64,000 bases of DNA from CAZSBG01 sp964605145 (GTDB lineage: Bacteria > Zhuqueibacterota > Zhuqueibacteria > Thermofontimicrobiales > Thermofontimicrobiaceae), in assembly GCA_964605145.1 (NCBI GenBank), contig CAZSBG010000002.1, positions 73,688 through 137,687 on the forward strand. Reading direction: 5' to 3'. Below are positions 1-10,138 of the stretch, piece after piece. The translations under genes were made by a program, and so were the position numbers. Every line of letters starts with the position of its first letter. Position 1 is the first letter of the stretch. Below the pieces are notes generated by a model, which did not search any database, had not been told where the DNA came from, and saw only the letters and a list, made by a program, of their open reading frames with translations.

Positions 1-6
1 GACGTC

Positions 7-594
7 ATGAAAACTCAAATAAGAAAAGCTTCTGTTTTTACTGTTATTTTGGCTGTTATTGCATTAGTCGGTTCCGGTTGCAGCGTGAAAGCGCCAGAAG
101 TCAATATCACAGGTGAGAAAACAGCGCTGGAAAATCAGGTGATCGGCACCTACCAGGAAATTGAAGAGGAGGCCTGGACCCTGACATCGGTGCGGTCTGC
201 AAATCCGGGACAGCAAGCGGCGCCCATGTCTCAGGAGAAAAAGCGAGTTTTTGAAGCAGTGCAGGGACGAAAATTTAATAAAGACGATATTGAAGAGTTC
301 AAACAGGCTGGCTTTGTTGGCGAAAACAATGAAGGAATGCTGATTATACGCGAGCATGAAAAACTGAATGATGATACCCAGTTGATGAATCGTGTGACTA
401 AAATTGTTGAAGATGAAAACAGATACAGAAAAATTATTATGGAAAGAATAGTATTGCTGAATGAACAGGCTTCCGAAGCCGGTCAGTCCACTGTGGGCAG
501 AATTTTTGCCAGGATGAACCAGGATAATTCTGCGCCGGGAACCTGGATTGAGACCGAAGATGGACAATGGATCAAGAAAGAAACCCGGAAGTAG
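7..594 (+). CDS. YdbL/DUF1318-like lipoprotein
   Basis: A 195-residue protein that starts with a charged n-region and hydrophobic core ending in a lipobox (LVGSGC), so it is probably a lipid-anchored envelope protein. The middle (GFVGENNEG) and the C-terminal part (about residues 145-190, with GTWIETEDGQWIKK) resemble the YdbL/DUF1318 family, which is usually shorter. The function of that family is not established; in enterobacteria ydbL lies beside ydbH and ynbE, which act in phospholipid transport, so related genes might lie upstream of this window. The start at base 7 is chosen for its signal peptide; the ribosome site lies at or beyond the window edge. Confidence 0.7.
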   Translation: MKTQIRKASVFTVILAVIALVGSGCSVKAPEVNITGEKTALENQVIGTYQEIEEEAWTLTSVRSANPGQQAAPMSQEKKRVFEAVQGRKFNKDDIEEFKQAGFVGENNEGMLIIREHEKLNDDTQLMNRVTKIVEDENRYRKIIMERIVLLNEQASEAGQSTVGRIFARMNQDNSAPGTWIETEDGQWIKKETRK

Positions 595-694
595 TCGTGC
601 AGGATTTTTACAGCGCGATTTAGAAAAATGGGGATATTTCAGTTGGAATATGTACCGAATGATTTGAAAGAGAAAAATATTTAGATAATTATAA

Positions 695-735
695 AAAGAT
701 CATGTTCGTGGTTAAGGCATGATCTTTCTTTTTTT
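695..735 (+). terminator. Rho-independent terminator after the YdbL-like gene
   Basis: A 10-bp perfect stem (695-704 AAAGATCATG with 718-727 CATGATCTTT) with a 13-nt loop, followed by CTTTTTTT at 728-735. It lies about 100 bases after the stop at 594. It overlaps the most upstream possible start (719) of the next gene, which argues that the next gene really begins at 785. Confidence 0.85.
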
Positions 736-784
736 ATATAGATCATTAAATATTCATATATGCGTTAAAATCAGGCAGGATGAT

Positions 785-3700
785 ATGTGGCTCAGGAATT
801 TTCTTGTATGTTTAATTTTTTTAGTGACAGCGTGTACTACGAAACCTGAATTCAATTTATCAATTCAAACTGAAGAAGAAGGCGCGCTGGTTCAGGAGCA
901 GTACTTTGATTTTTCACAGGTTTACAAACAAATAACCACACATCCGGAAATAGATGCCTATCCGGCAATTTCGCCGAACGGACAATGGCTGGCATTTTCA
1001 TCCCGGAGAAGTGGAAATATGGATATCTGGGTGAAGTCGGTTACAGGGGGTTCTGCGTTTCAAATCAGCAAGCATCGCTCTGATGATATCATGCCTGCAT
1101 GGTCTCCGGATGGAAAAAAGCTGGTATTTGTTTCATACCGGGAAGATGCAGCCGGAGATTTGTGGAGCATTTCTTTGCGCAATAAATACAAAGAACTGGT
1201 CGCGAAAGGATCGCCCGAAAAAATCACTACATATCTCGGTACGGATGTTTCTCCCAGCTTTTCCCGGGACGGAAAATATATCGCGTTTACTTCGGACAGA
1301 AATGGGGAACTAAATATTCACGCAGTTAAATTGCGGACCAAAGAAGTGTTTCAGATTACAAAAAATGGAGGAATCCATCCGGACTGGTCCAGGGATGGAA
1401 AACGAATTGCGTATGTATCTTTCGCTGAAAATCATGAGCGAAACGGTCAGATTTTTTATGCTGAACTGGAAACAGAAGCTGATGTCCTGCAGGTAAGAAA
1501 GGTCGTACCGGTGACGACCGGCGCTTCAAACGATGCATTTCCAGCCTGGAGTACGGATGGAAGTGAAATTGTTGTTACCCGATATGACAGTGATACCAAC
1601 AACGACGGGATTGTGAATCCTGATGACCGACCCAATCTCTGGAAGATCATACTTGAAAAATCAGGATTGAGATTGAACGAGGACGAACCCGGCACAGCGG
1701 AGCCTATTGAACAAAGCCGACAGAACAATGCGGATGAAACGCAGCAAGTCTATCAAGAAATACAATTGTTACCCGCCTTGCACTATGATTACCAGCCGGT
1801 GACCAGCCGGGATGGAAAAATCTATTTTATCTCCCGGCGTAGCGGTAACGAAGATATTTGGTTTGTTCCCGGGGATGGTCCCATACCTCGCCAGAAGGAA
1901 GGTTTTCTTCAATATCAGTTTGCTTCGAGCTATTTTCCACTGCCTGAGACCGATTTGATTTTTTCGAGAAATCATAATTTAGAGACGAAAGAACAACTCG
2001 AAACCCGGTTAATCGCTTTTCAGCGATTGAATGATTTCTTTCCGGAAGAGGTAACCTGGGTTGGCTGGTCGCTTTATGAAATTGCGAGAGCTTACACAGC
2101 GATGAATCGTCCGAAACTGGCCAAAATCTATTATGAGGAAATCATCACTCAATTTTTGGATAATAGAGAGCTTAGCGGATTATCTGAGATAAAGTTGTTC
2201 GAACTTGAATATAACACCGAAGATTCTGCAGTGGATCGACATATTCAACGATTGCAGAATATATCAGAAAAATATGCAGATCTTGAAAAAATTGCAGCGC
2301 AGTCAGCGTTTTTACAGGGAGAGGTTTTTTATTTGTCAGGTCGGAAATCCAGGGCTTTGCAGACGTTCAAAGAAATGATCGAAGCCTATCCGAATCAAAC
2401 CGATCTATGCGCTCAAGCCCAAATTTTGATCGGTGATATTTATTCCGCGTTTGGTCAACGGGATGAGGTCGCGAATGCCTATTTGCAGATTGTTCAGAAT
2501 TACCCTGGGGCAACGAACTGGACCGACCTTGCTTTGGAAAAGGTGCTTGCTTTACAAAAATATGATAATTCCTATTCGAAAGTACCCGGTTACCGAAATA
2601 TTTTGACCCGATATAAAAATTATGACCGTTTGTCCGCGCGGGCGCATTTGAAAATCGGGGAAGAATTTTACAATCAGGGTGATTACGACGCTGCCATTGA
2701 TGAGCTTTTGATAGTCGAAAATACGTATCCCCAACAGCGAGAGGATGTTGCTCGATCAAAGCTGCTCATTTCAAAGGTTTACCGAGCCAAAGGTGAAGAG
2801 TTATTAGCCATTTCAGTGTACAAAGAATTGATAGATGATTTCAGCGATGTCCAGAGCGGTTATTATGTCGTTCAAGCCAAAGAGGAATTACTGGATTTAT
2901 ACTTGCAAAGCGGCGATCGGTATCGAATGGTCGGGGATATGAGAGCTGCGTATTCTCGGTATCGTGGCGCCATTCAAATATTGCCGGGATATATTGACGC
3001 GCATCGGGGATTGGTCGCAACGATGTATACAATGGGTGAAATTAATCGGGCCGTGGAATTTTATGAGAAATTATGCATTGAAAATCCTGATAATGAAAAT
3101 ATGTTATACATTTTGGGATTATGTTATTCCTACCAGGCAACTACGAAAAGTGACCGTACCGAAAACACGGCTGACTTCGATATTGGATTGATGAAAAAAT
3201 CAAATGAAGTCATAGAAGAGGCCCTGTCAAAAAATTATCGAATCATACAGGCATATCTTACCTTGAGTTTCAATTATGAAGCAATAGAAAAGTATGAACG
3301 CTATAAGCGATTGAGGCAGAGTGGCTTTTTAAAATCGTTAATTAAAACAACGCTGGCACCTGTCAAATCTGTATATTACTGGATAACCTTTCAAAAGGAA
3401 AAAACACCGCAGCGCTGGTTCGAAGAAGCGATTGACGTGCTGATCACGGCAATTGCGCTGAACGATGAAAATATAAATCCAGGGCTGGAAGGTGAACTGG
3501 CACTGAATTTGGCGTCCAATTATTACAATTTAAAGGAGTTTGGATTTGAAAGGGCATATTATTACTACCATGTAAAAATGCAGTATGATTCGACCTTTAC
3601 AAATCTGCGTTCCGAAGCGGAAATTTATAAGCGGATGGGGCACTGTGCCCTGGTCGTTGAAGATTTTAAACGTGGACCCAAATATTTAAAGAAAGCAATA

Positions 3701-6700
3701 GAACTCAATGATGAACTGGATGATGAACAAAATAAATTGTTAAACATAAAACGATTGGCTTTGCTCTATCAGCTTGCCGGTGAAACGCGCGGTTCGGACG
3801 ATTTTGATGAATCCGTAGAATATGAAAAGTCTGTGGATTATTTCAAAATGGCCGCAGAAATGGATGAAGAAGCAAAGCGGTATAATATGCTTGAAGTGGG
3901 CTATCGGAGTATTGCGTATAACTATCAAGTTTTGAATGATGAAGATGAGGCAATACGATACGCTGAAAAAGCGCTCGATCTGATTCGGCAGGGAAAGGTC
4001 GAAAGGGTAAAATCAAAACCCAACTGGATAAAGATTGGCATAATGGGCGTTGAATTTCCTGTCTGGAATCTCGGACAAATTGGTACCGGTGCTTCCACCG
4101 CTGCTGAAGGATTTACAACTGAAGAAGAGGTGGCGTTGTTATATTCCATCATTGGCAACGCTAAAATAACAAAACGATCCATCTCAGGAGGCATTTCCTT
4201 TCTCGATAAAAAATTAAAAATATTTCAAGAAAGGAAGGATAAATTAGCTCAGGCCATTACCTTGAATAATATTGGATATTTAGCATATCTCGATTTTGAC
4301 TATAGACGGGCCTGGGAAAATTTCAAGCAATCCCTGACTTTGTGCAAGCAGAAAAAAAACACACCAGGCGCTCTGGTTAATATTCATAATCTGGGAAGAT
4401 TGGGGGTTTTAATTTCCAATCTGCACACGTTGCCGACACAAGTAAAAAGCGATTCTGTCATTCAAAAACTTATTGAACGCACGCCTGATTATCAGGCAGC
4501 AAGTTTGAAATATGTTCACGAAGGATTAAAATTAATAGAAAATGAGACGGTCGGTTACACGCAGGAAAAAATCCAGCTTTATAATATTCTGGGGAATATT
4601 CATTTTTTTGAGAGCAGAGTATACAAAGACTCACTTCTTGAAGATCAGTATTTCACTTATCGTAAACAAGTCGAGCAATTAGAAGGTTACGCCGTGGCGG
4701 ATAGTTGTTACAGGAAGGCGCTGGATTTGGCTGTGCAGGATAATTCAGGGCGTTTCCAAATGACCGTGCGCAACAATCTCGGAAACCTGGCCATAACCGT
4801 TGGTGATATTAACTCTGGAATTGAGCAATTTTTGTCCGCAAGAGAAATTGCCATCGAACAAAACTTGTCAGCTTATTTGTGGCGAATTGATTTTATCCTT
4901 GGGCAGATTTTAAGTGTATTTGGTAGCAATTCGACATTGATTCCCGTAACTAATGATGCTTCATTCTACTACAATGAAGCCATAACGACACTTGAACGCG
5001 ACGCGCATCAATTTCACAAAATTCGTCTGTCGCCGTTTTACTTATCACGGGTCAGGAAGCTTTACGAACATACTATAAACTATGAAATTGAAAGTGGAAG
5101 AATAATCAGTGGATTGAGGCTGTCAGAGCAATTTCATGGCAAACAATTTTTGGATATTATTGGAAGCCACAATTTACAATTGAAGAAAGAGCGTCATAAA
5201 ATCTATTTGGGGAATGCGAAATTTCTCGTGGAGGAAATAGCAGCGCTTGATAAAAAAATCAAGCTGGCGGAAGATCGCGATGAAAAATCTGATCCAAAAT
5301 ATTCACAATGGATTGAAAAGAAACGACGATATGAAAAAGAATATCAGGAATTGTTGGTTGATTTAAAAAATGAGGACCCCGAGTTAGAATCATTTATTCA
5401 TGTTGAGCCGGTCACATTCAAACATATTCAAAATATTCTTGACAATAATTCTTTGGTTGTAGATTACTTTCTTTCTGAAAATAAATTGCATATCTGGTTA
5501 ATTCATTCGGATTCTGTCAGTTATACAGGAATTGATGTTGCCAAAAAGGATGTTCAAAATTACATTACAATGTTTACGGATGGCTTGCATACACAGAGTC
5601 ATCAAATGAATGGCAGCGCTGAGCTATACAAATTATTGGTTTCACCAATCAGCAATAGTGTCGAATCCTCTCAAAATATAATCATTGTAGCCGATGGTAT
5701 TTTGCGCATGATACCCTTCTCTTATCTCATAAATTTTTCGAGTGAAAATTTGAGTGATTTGAAATATGTCACGACAGTTTCCGGGTTGGCAAACTATTAT
5801 TTTAGCTATGACAAACGAAAGATTAGAGGGTCAAAGTTATTTATAGCTTCTGATAAAATCAATGAAACTCATGAAATTCCTGGCTATGGAAATATTCTTT
5901 TCAGAAGCAGCGCGAGTAACAACAATATAAAAAAACAATTTATTGATCAGGTTAAAGGTTCAGACCTGGTGCATTTTGATGCTCATCTGACACGGGTGGA
6001 TATCGATCCATTAATGGCTGATGTTGGCCTCGAAAAACAGGGACTCCAATTCAGTTTTAATTTGAGAGATTTCTATAGCCTGGACCTGGTCGCTTCACTA
6101 ATTGCAATAGATGATTATGAAGAGTTGGGGGATTTATCCTCTATGAGTTTGGAAAGGGCGCTTATGTATGCCGGAGCACCCACCATAATTAAATCTCTTT
6201 GGAAAACCGATGACACAAAATTTTGGAATTGCTTTTACGATGCATTGTTGGATTACCCCGTGGCTCAGGCACTTACAAAAGCACAGATAAAAATGCGAGA
6301 CCAGGGAGCCCCTCCAATAAGCTGGGCCGGGTATCAGGTGGTGGGATATCAGGGCATGACGGACGAGCAGGAGCGACAATTCGCCCGAGAAAGCTTTATG
6401 CTAACTGTGAATGATGCTTCCGATGATTTTCAAAAAGAGAGCTGGGGGGATGCTGTTAAGAAATTCGAAAAAGCTTTGAAAATGGCAAAAAAAGAAAGAA
6501 ACCAGGAAGCAATAAATGATCTGTATGATGTTATCATTCAAAGTGCAGCACGCGGAGGTGATTATGAAAAAGCTATTCAGTACCAGTTGGAACTTGTTGA
6601 AAAAGCTCAAGCCAATCAGGCTGTTCAAAAATTGATTGAGGGTTATAATAACTTATTTGTTTTTCATACTAACAGTGGGAATTACGAGCAGGCAATTTAT

Positions 6701-9271
6701 TTTCAAAGGAAATATTTGGAGTTAGCCAAACAGTATGATGCCCATGAGGAAATTGCCGGCTCCTATTATAAACTTGGATTGGTTAACGAGCGAAGCGGAA
6801 ATTTTGAAAAAGCGCTGGATTATTTTACGATTGCCTTAAACGCGTTTCGAAATCTTGGGGATAGCCTGAATGTTGCTCAATGTTACAAAGATCGGGGGCG
6901 CATTTATCTATTGAGACTGGATAATTATTCGAAAGCCATTGGCAACCAGGAGCTTGCGTTAAATATTCTGAAAAGTGAGAACATGAACACCGGCACGATT
7001 GAAATTTTACAGAACCTTGGCTTCAGTCATGATCGCCTGGCAAATTATAAAACAGCGCTCAAATATCAGCAGGAGGCTTTTAGGCTGGCGAAAGATTCAG
7101 GCGACAATAAATGGATCGCCCTTTCTGAGCATTATCTGTCGAATATTTACTGGAAAATAGGAAGTTTTCAACAGGCGCTGAACTATCAAAAATCTGCTTT
7201 GGAATATTTTAAGGAGTTGGGTGAAACAAAGCTTCAGGTGGCGAGTTTGTCCACTAAAGGACTTATCCTGATGAGCCTTGGTAATTTAAATGGTGCAACA
7301 GAAGCAGAATTGAGCGCCCTTGAATTGGCGAAATCTATTGCTGATCAGCAGGACATGGCAACGATTCATAAAAATCTTGGGTTGATCTATCGCTCTCAGG
7401 AGAAGTGGGATTCAGCAAAACAGCAATTTGAACAGGCAATTCAAATTGATGAATCAATCAGCTTCCGACGTGGATTAAGTTATGATTATCGCGATCTTGG
7501 TACCATCTATGTTCAACAGGGAAATTTCAAAGAGGCTTTGAATTATTTTCGGAAAGGATTGAATCTGAGCAAAAGCATTCAGGATGCACGGAACCAGGTT
7601 CAATGTTATTATGAAATTGCACGGGCTCATTTTTTGAGTGAAAATATCGACGCTGCCAAAGATACGCTCACTCTGGCATCCTCATTGGCTGAAAAATTGT
7701 TTATTCCTGACGTTGAGTGGCGCGCCCGGCGTTTGATCGGAAGAGTTTTTGAAGAACAAAACCGTATCGAGCAAAGTATTCAGTCCTACACACGGGCGCT
7801 GGAAATCATTGAGACCATGCGCTCGCAGATAAAAGTGGAGGAATTTAAATCCGGTTTCATCGATGATAAGCTGGTGGTCTATCACGAGCTTGTAGATTTA
7901 TATTTAAAAATGGACATGCCAGGCAAAGCTCTGGAAATTGTTGAACGTGCAAAATCGAGAAATTTTGTCGACCTTCTTGCAAACCGAGATATTAAATTCA
8001 GTGGTGATTTTGATGAAGCAAAATTCGCGCAGGGAAAAGCACTGGAAGAGGATATGCGACGCATTCAAAATGAAATTTCCAGACTGCTCATCAAAGGACA
8101 AAATATGACAGTCGCAGAAAAACAAATTTTAGATGATTTGGAAATTCAACTGGCAGGAATGAAAACTGACTATGAAGAGTTTTTAATTGAGTTGAAATCT
8201 GAAAATCCTGAATTGGCAGAAATGATTCATGTAGAGCCACTTGGGTCAGATTCGCTTCAAAGCGTTCTGCCAGACAGCGTTCTGATTATAGAATACTTTT
8301 ATACTGAAAATCAGATGTATATCTGGGCAATTTCAAAAAATCGACTGGTGGTGGAGAAACAATCCATTAGCAATCAGCGGCTGGTCGAACGTGTGAACTA
8401 TTTCAGAAGTGCAATGAAAAATCAACAGGCGGTTAATTCCATAGCCCGAGAGTTATACGATCTTCTTATTGCACCATTGGAAAATGAACTATCGAATCAC
8501 AGGTATTGCGTTTTCGTTCCCCACGGGGTTCTGCATTATTTGCCATTTGCAGCATTGATGGATGACAATAAACACTATTTGATTGAAAACTATGCGCTCT
8601 CACTGGTACCGAGTTCAATGGTCTTCTTGATTTGTCTGGAAAAAGGCCAGAATTTTATCGATGGAAAAAACTGGAGAACAAATATTCTTGCTTTTGGAAA
8701 TCCCGATTTAAAAGATGCACGTTTTGAATTGCCTTTCGCGGAAAAAGAGGTGGAAAGCATTGAATTGCTGTACCCTGACGTGACTTCATTCATTGGGCAA
8801 AATGCAACGGAAACCCGGTTCAATGAATTTTGTAATGAAGCGAATGCCATTCTTCTTTCCTGCCATGGTGAATTCGACGCGGCAAATCCTTTGTTCTCGT
8901 CGCTGCTGTTATCTGCAGACGATGCGAACGATGGATTCTTGCAGGCGCATGAGATATTTGGCCTGGAAATGGATAGCTATCTCATTGCCATGAGTGCGTG
9001 TGAAACCGGTTTGGCTTCTATTTCGGTCGGCGATGAGGTGATCGGACTTTCTCGTAGCTTCATTTACGCGGGCGCATCGTCGCTGCTATCCAGTCTCTGG
9101 AAGGTTGATGATTTAGCGACGGCTGTCATGGTCAAACGGTTTTTCAGGTATTTGAAACAAGGGCATTCACGCGCGCTCGCTTTGCAACTGGCATTGAATT
9201 TTGTGCGGACTAAAATTAATAGTCATCCAGTATATTGGGCGGCTTTTAATTTAACAGGAGATTTCAGGTAA
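785..9271 (+). CDS. Giant lipoprotein: beta-propeller, TPRs and two CHAT domains
   Basis: A 2828-residue protein. The start at 785 (MWLRNF...) gives a short signal peptide with lipobox LVTAC (Cys17), and AGGA lies just upstream. Residues about 50-370 are TolB/PD40-like propeller blades (repeated SPDGK/SRDGK and DIW motifs). TPR blocks occupy about 420-1440 and 1880-2340. Two CHAT domains, the caspase-like cysteine peptidase family, lie at about 1540-1858 and 2480-2828; both begin with the same IHVEP block, so a TPR-CHAT unit was duplicated. CHAT-2 keeps the dyad: His2694 in SCHGEF and Cys2739 in SACETG. CHAT-1 keeps a histidine (VHFDAH, His1734) but has Tyr1778 where Cys is expected (IDDYEELG). 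The likely role is a surface or periplasmic sensor-protease; the substrate is unknown. No CRISPR or gasdermin gene lies nearby. Confidence 0.85.
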   Translation: MWLRNFLVCLIFLVTACTTKPEFNLSIQTEEEGALVQEQYFDFSQVYKQITTHPEIDAYPAISPNGQWLAFSSRRSGNMDIWVKSVTGGSAFQISKHRSDDIMPAWSPDGKKLVFVSYREDAAGDLWSISLRNKYKELVAKGSPEKITTYLGTDVSPSFSRDGKYIAFTSDRNGELNIHAVKLRTKEVFQITKNGGIHPDWSRDGKRIAYVSFAENHERNGQIFYAELETEADVLQVRKVVPVTTGASNDAFPAWSTDGSEIVVTRYDSDTNNDGIVNPDDRPNLWKIILEKSGLRLNEDEPGTAEPIEQSRQNNADETQQVYQEIQLLPALHYDYQPVTSRDGKIYFISRRSGNEDIWFVPGDGPIPRQKEGFLQYQFASSYFPLPETDLIFSRNHNLETKEQLETRLIAFQRLNDFFPEEVTWVGWSLYEIARAYTAMNRPKLAKIYYEEIITQFLDNRELSGLSEIKLFELEYNTEDSAVDRHIQRLQNISEKYADLEKIAAQSAFLQGEVFYLSGRKSRALQTFKEMIEAYPNQTDLCAQAQILIGDIYSAFGQRDEVANAYLQIVQNYPGATNWTDLALEKVLALQKYDNSYSKVPGYRNILTRYKNYDRLSARAHLKIGEEFYNQGDYDAAIDELLIVENTYPQQREDVARSKLLISKVYRAKGEELLAISVYKELIDDFSDVQSGYYVVQAKEELLDLYLQSGDRYRMVGDMRAAYSRYRGAIQILPGYIDAHRGLVATMYTMGEINRAVEFYEKLCIENPDNENMLYILGLCYSYQATTKSDRTENTADFDIGLMKKSNEVIEEALSKNYRIIQAYLTLSFNYEAIEKYERYKRLRQSGFLKSLIKTTLAPVKSVYYWITFQKEKTPQRWFEEAIDVLITAIALNDENINPGLEGELALNLASNYYNLKEFGFERAYYYYHVKMQYDSTFTNLRSEAEIYKRMGHCALVVEDFKRGPKYLKKAIELNDELDDEQNKLLNIKRLALLYQLAGETRGSDDFDESVEYEKSVDYFKMAAEMDEEAKRYNMLEVGYRSIAYNYQVLNDEDEAIRYAEKALDLIRQGKVERVKSKPNWIKIGIMGVEFPVWNLGQIGTGASTAAEGFTTEEEVALLYSIIGNAKITKRSISGGISFLDKKLKIFQERKDKLAQAITLNNIGYLAYLDFDYRRAWENFKQSLTLCKQKKNTPGALVNIHNLGRLGVLISNLHTLPTQVKSDSVIQKLIERTPDYQAASLKYVHEGLKLIENETVGYTQEKIQLYNILGNIHFFESRVYKDSLLEDQYFTYRKQVEQLEGYAVADSCYRKALDLAVQDNSGRFQMTVRNNLGNLAITVGDINSGIEQFLSAREIAIEQNLSAYLWRIDFILGQILSVFGSNSTLIPVTNDASFYYNEAITTLERDAHQFHKIRLSPFYLSRVRKLYEHTINYEIESGRIISGLRLSEQFHGKQFLDIIGSHNLQLKKERHKIYLGNAKFLVEEIAALDKKIKLAEDRDEKSDPKYSQWIEKKRRYEKEYQELLVDLKNEDPELESFIHVEPVTFKHIQNILDNNSLVVDYFLSENKLHIWLIHSDSVSYTGIDVAKKDVQNYITMFTDGLHTQSHQMNGSAELYKLLVSPISNSVESSQNIIIVADGILRMIPFSYLINFSSENLSDLKYVTTVSGLANYYFSYDKRKIRGSKLFIASDKINETHEIPGYGNILFRSSASNNNIKKQFIDQVKGSDLVHFDAHLTRVDIDPLMADVGLEKQGLQFSFNLRDFYSLDLVASLIAIDDYEELGDLSSMSLERALMYAGAPTIIKSLWKTDDTKFWNCFYDALLDYPVAQALTKAQIKMRDQGAPPISWAGYQVVGYQGMTDEQERQFARESFMLTVNDASDDFQKESWGDAVKKFEKALKMAKKERNQEAINDLYDVIIQSAARGGDYEKAIQYQLELVEKAQANQAVQKLIEGYNNLFVFHTNSGNYEQAIYFQRKYLELAKQYDAHEEIAGSYYKLGLVNERSGNFEKALDYFTIALNAFRNLGDSLNVAQCYKDRGRIYLLRLDNYSKAIGNQELALNILKSENMNTGTIEILQNLGFSHDRLANYKTALKYQQEAFRLAKDSGDNKWIALSEHYLSNIYWKIGSFQQALNYQKSALEYFKELGETKLQVASLSTKGLILMSLGNLNGATEAELSALELAKSIADQQDMATIHKNLGLIYRSQEKWDSAKQQFEQAIQIDESISFRRGLSYDYRDLGTIYVQQGNFKEALNYFRKGLNLSKSIQDARNQVQCYYEIARAHFLSENIDAAKDTLTLASSLAEKLFIPDVEWRARRLIGRVFEEQNRIEQSIQSYTRALEIIETMRSQIKVEEFKSGFIDDKLVVYHELVDLYLKMDMPGKALEIVERAKSRNFVDLLANRDIKFSGDFDEAKFAQGKALEEDMRRIQNEISRLLIKGQNMTVAEKQILDDLEIQLAGMKTDYEEFLIELKSENPELAEMIHVEPLGSDSLQSVLPDSVLIIEYFYTENQMYIWAISKNRLVVEKQSISNQRLVERVNYFRSAMKNQQAVNSIARELYDLLIAPLENELSNHRYCVFVPHGVLHYLPFAALMDDNKHYLIENYALSLVPSSMVFLICLEKGQNFIDGKNWRTNILAFGNPDLKDARFELPFAEKEVESIELLYPDVTSFIGQNATETRFNEFCNEANAILLSCHGEFDAANPLFSSLLLSADDANDGFLQAHEIFGLEMDSYLIAMSACETGLASISVGDEVIGLSRSFIYAGASSLLSSLWKVDDLATAVMVKRFFRYLKQGHSRALALQLALNFVRTKINSHPVYWAAFNLTGDFR

Positions 9272-9292
9272 ATTAATTTCATAATATTTTCC

Positions 9293-9320
9293 TTGACTAA
9301 TATTAAATTATTATTATATT
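9293..9320 (+). promoter_or_regulatory. Sigma-70-like promoter before the small lipoprotein
   Basis: TTGACT at 9293-9298 and TATATT at 9315-9320 with a 16-bp spacer. The downstream gene starts at 9552, which would leave a leader of about 220 nt. The TTGACTAAT sequence is also found in the promoter candidate at 26868. Seen by pattern only. Confidence 0.55.
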
Positions 9321-9551
9321 ATATGCCATGAGAGTTTATTGATTTATGTGTAATGTGAAGAAATGGCATATAGATCGAAAAACCGAATTTCATAATAAAG
9401 AGTTCTGCAGAATAATGAATAGAGGCATTTTCATTGATCAGATAAATGCGATCTGTTCAAATTTTTGTTCAAAAAATGAGTAGCATCATAAATCATTTTT
9501 TTATTTTGCAGAAATCTAAACACTAAAAATGAAATAAGGAGGTGAATTGGA

Positions 9552-9740
9552 ATGAGGAAATTATGGTTTGTCGTTGCATTGATTCTTTTGGTAACCATAC
9601 CTTTGATGGTGATGAATGGGTGCTCAAAGAAACAGGAAGCTGAGACAGAAACGCAACAAGAAGAAATGCAAGAAGCGCCAGCTGATACGACTGCACCGGA
9701 CACAACAACGGCACCTCCTCCACCAGCGCCGGAATCGTAA
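9552..9740 (+). CDS. Small Pro/Thr/Ala-rich lipoprotein
   Basis: A 62-residue protein with a very strong ribosome site (AAGGAGGTG) 5-6 bases before the ATG. Residues 1-24 form a signal peptide ending in a lipobox-like VMNGC. The rest is a low-complexity tail rich in Glu/Gln, then Thr, Ala and Pro, with no folded domain visible. It is likely an outer-membrane or periplasm-facing lipid-anchored peptide. Its own promoter and terminator candidates suggest it is expressed separately from the CHAT gene. The function is unknown. Confidence 0.75.
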   Translation: MRKLWFVVALILLVTIPLMVMNGCSKKQEAETETQQEEMQEAPADTTAPDTTTAPPPPAPES

Positions 9741-9797
9741 ACTTCTGGTCTTTCCATTGCATGAGGGAGGTATATTCAATTTTTTTGTAAAAATCAT

Positions 9798-9830
9798 AAA
9801 GGAGAGAGACAATCTCTCCTTTATGTTATT
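9798..9830 (+). terminator. Hairpin after the small lipoprotein gene
   Basis: A perfect 10-bp stem (9798-9807 AAAGGAGAGA, 9813-9822 TCTCTCCTTT) with a 5-nt loop. The following ATGTTATT is only weakly T-rich, so it is a probable rather than certain terminator. Confidence 0.6.
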
Positions 9831-9839
9831 ACCCAGCAA

Positions 9840-9860
9840 CTTTTGCAATTTTTGCAAAAG
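9840..9860. promoter_or_regulatory. 21-bp perfect palindrome
   Basis: CTTTTGCAA and TTGCAAAAG around a TTT centre form a perfect 9-bp inverted repeat between the small lipoprotein gene and the pilus-like module. It could be an operator or a second hairpin. The rest of 9861-10138 shows no clear promoter, ribosome site or gene to me. Confidence 0.4.
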
Positions 9861-10138
9861 AATTCTATATGAAATGGTCATCTATTATTATTTGTGGCTT
9901 CGCTCCGCTGGGATTTTAGAATAATCTTGAATATGCTTTCTGCAATCCTTTCAAAAATCATCGGCACCTACCAATACTTTGCTGATGCCCCTAACTTATT
10001 TTCCACACGAGTATAACCCATATTATCCATTTTCAGTATTGATTTTTCTCCCAAAATTAGTAAACATTTCACGGCCTTTGGACGATAATAAGATTACAAT
10101 TCCATGATTTATTGAATGTAGATTACTGCGCATCAGTT

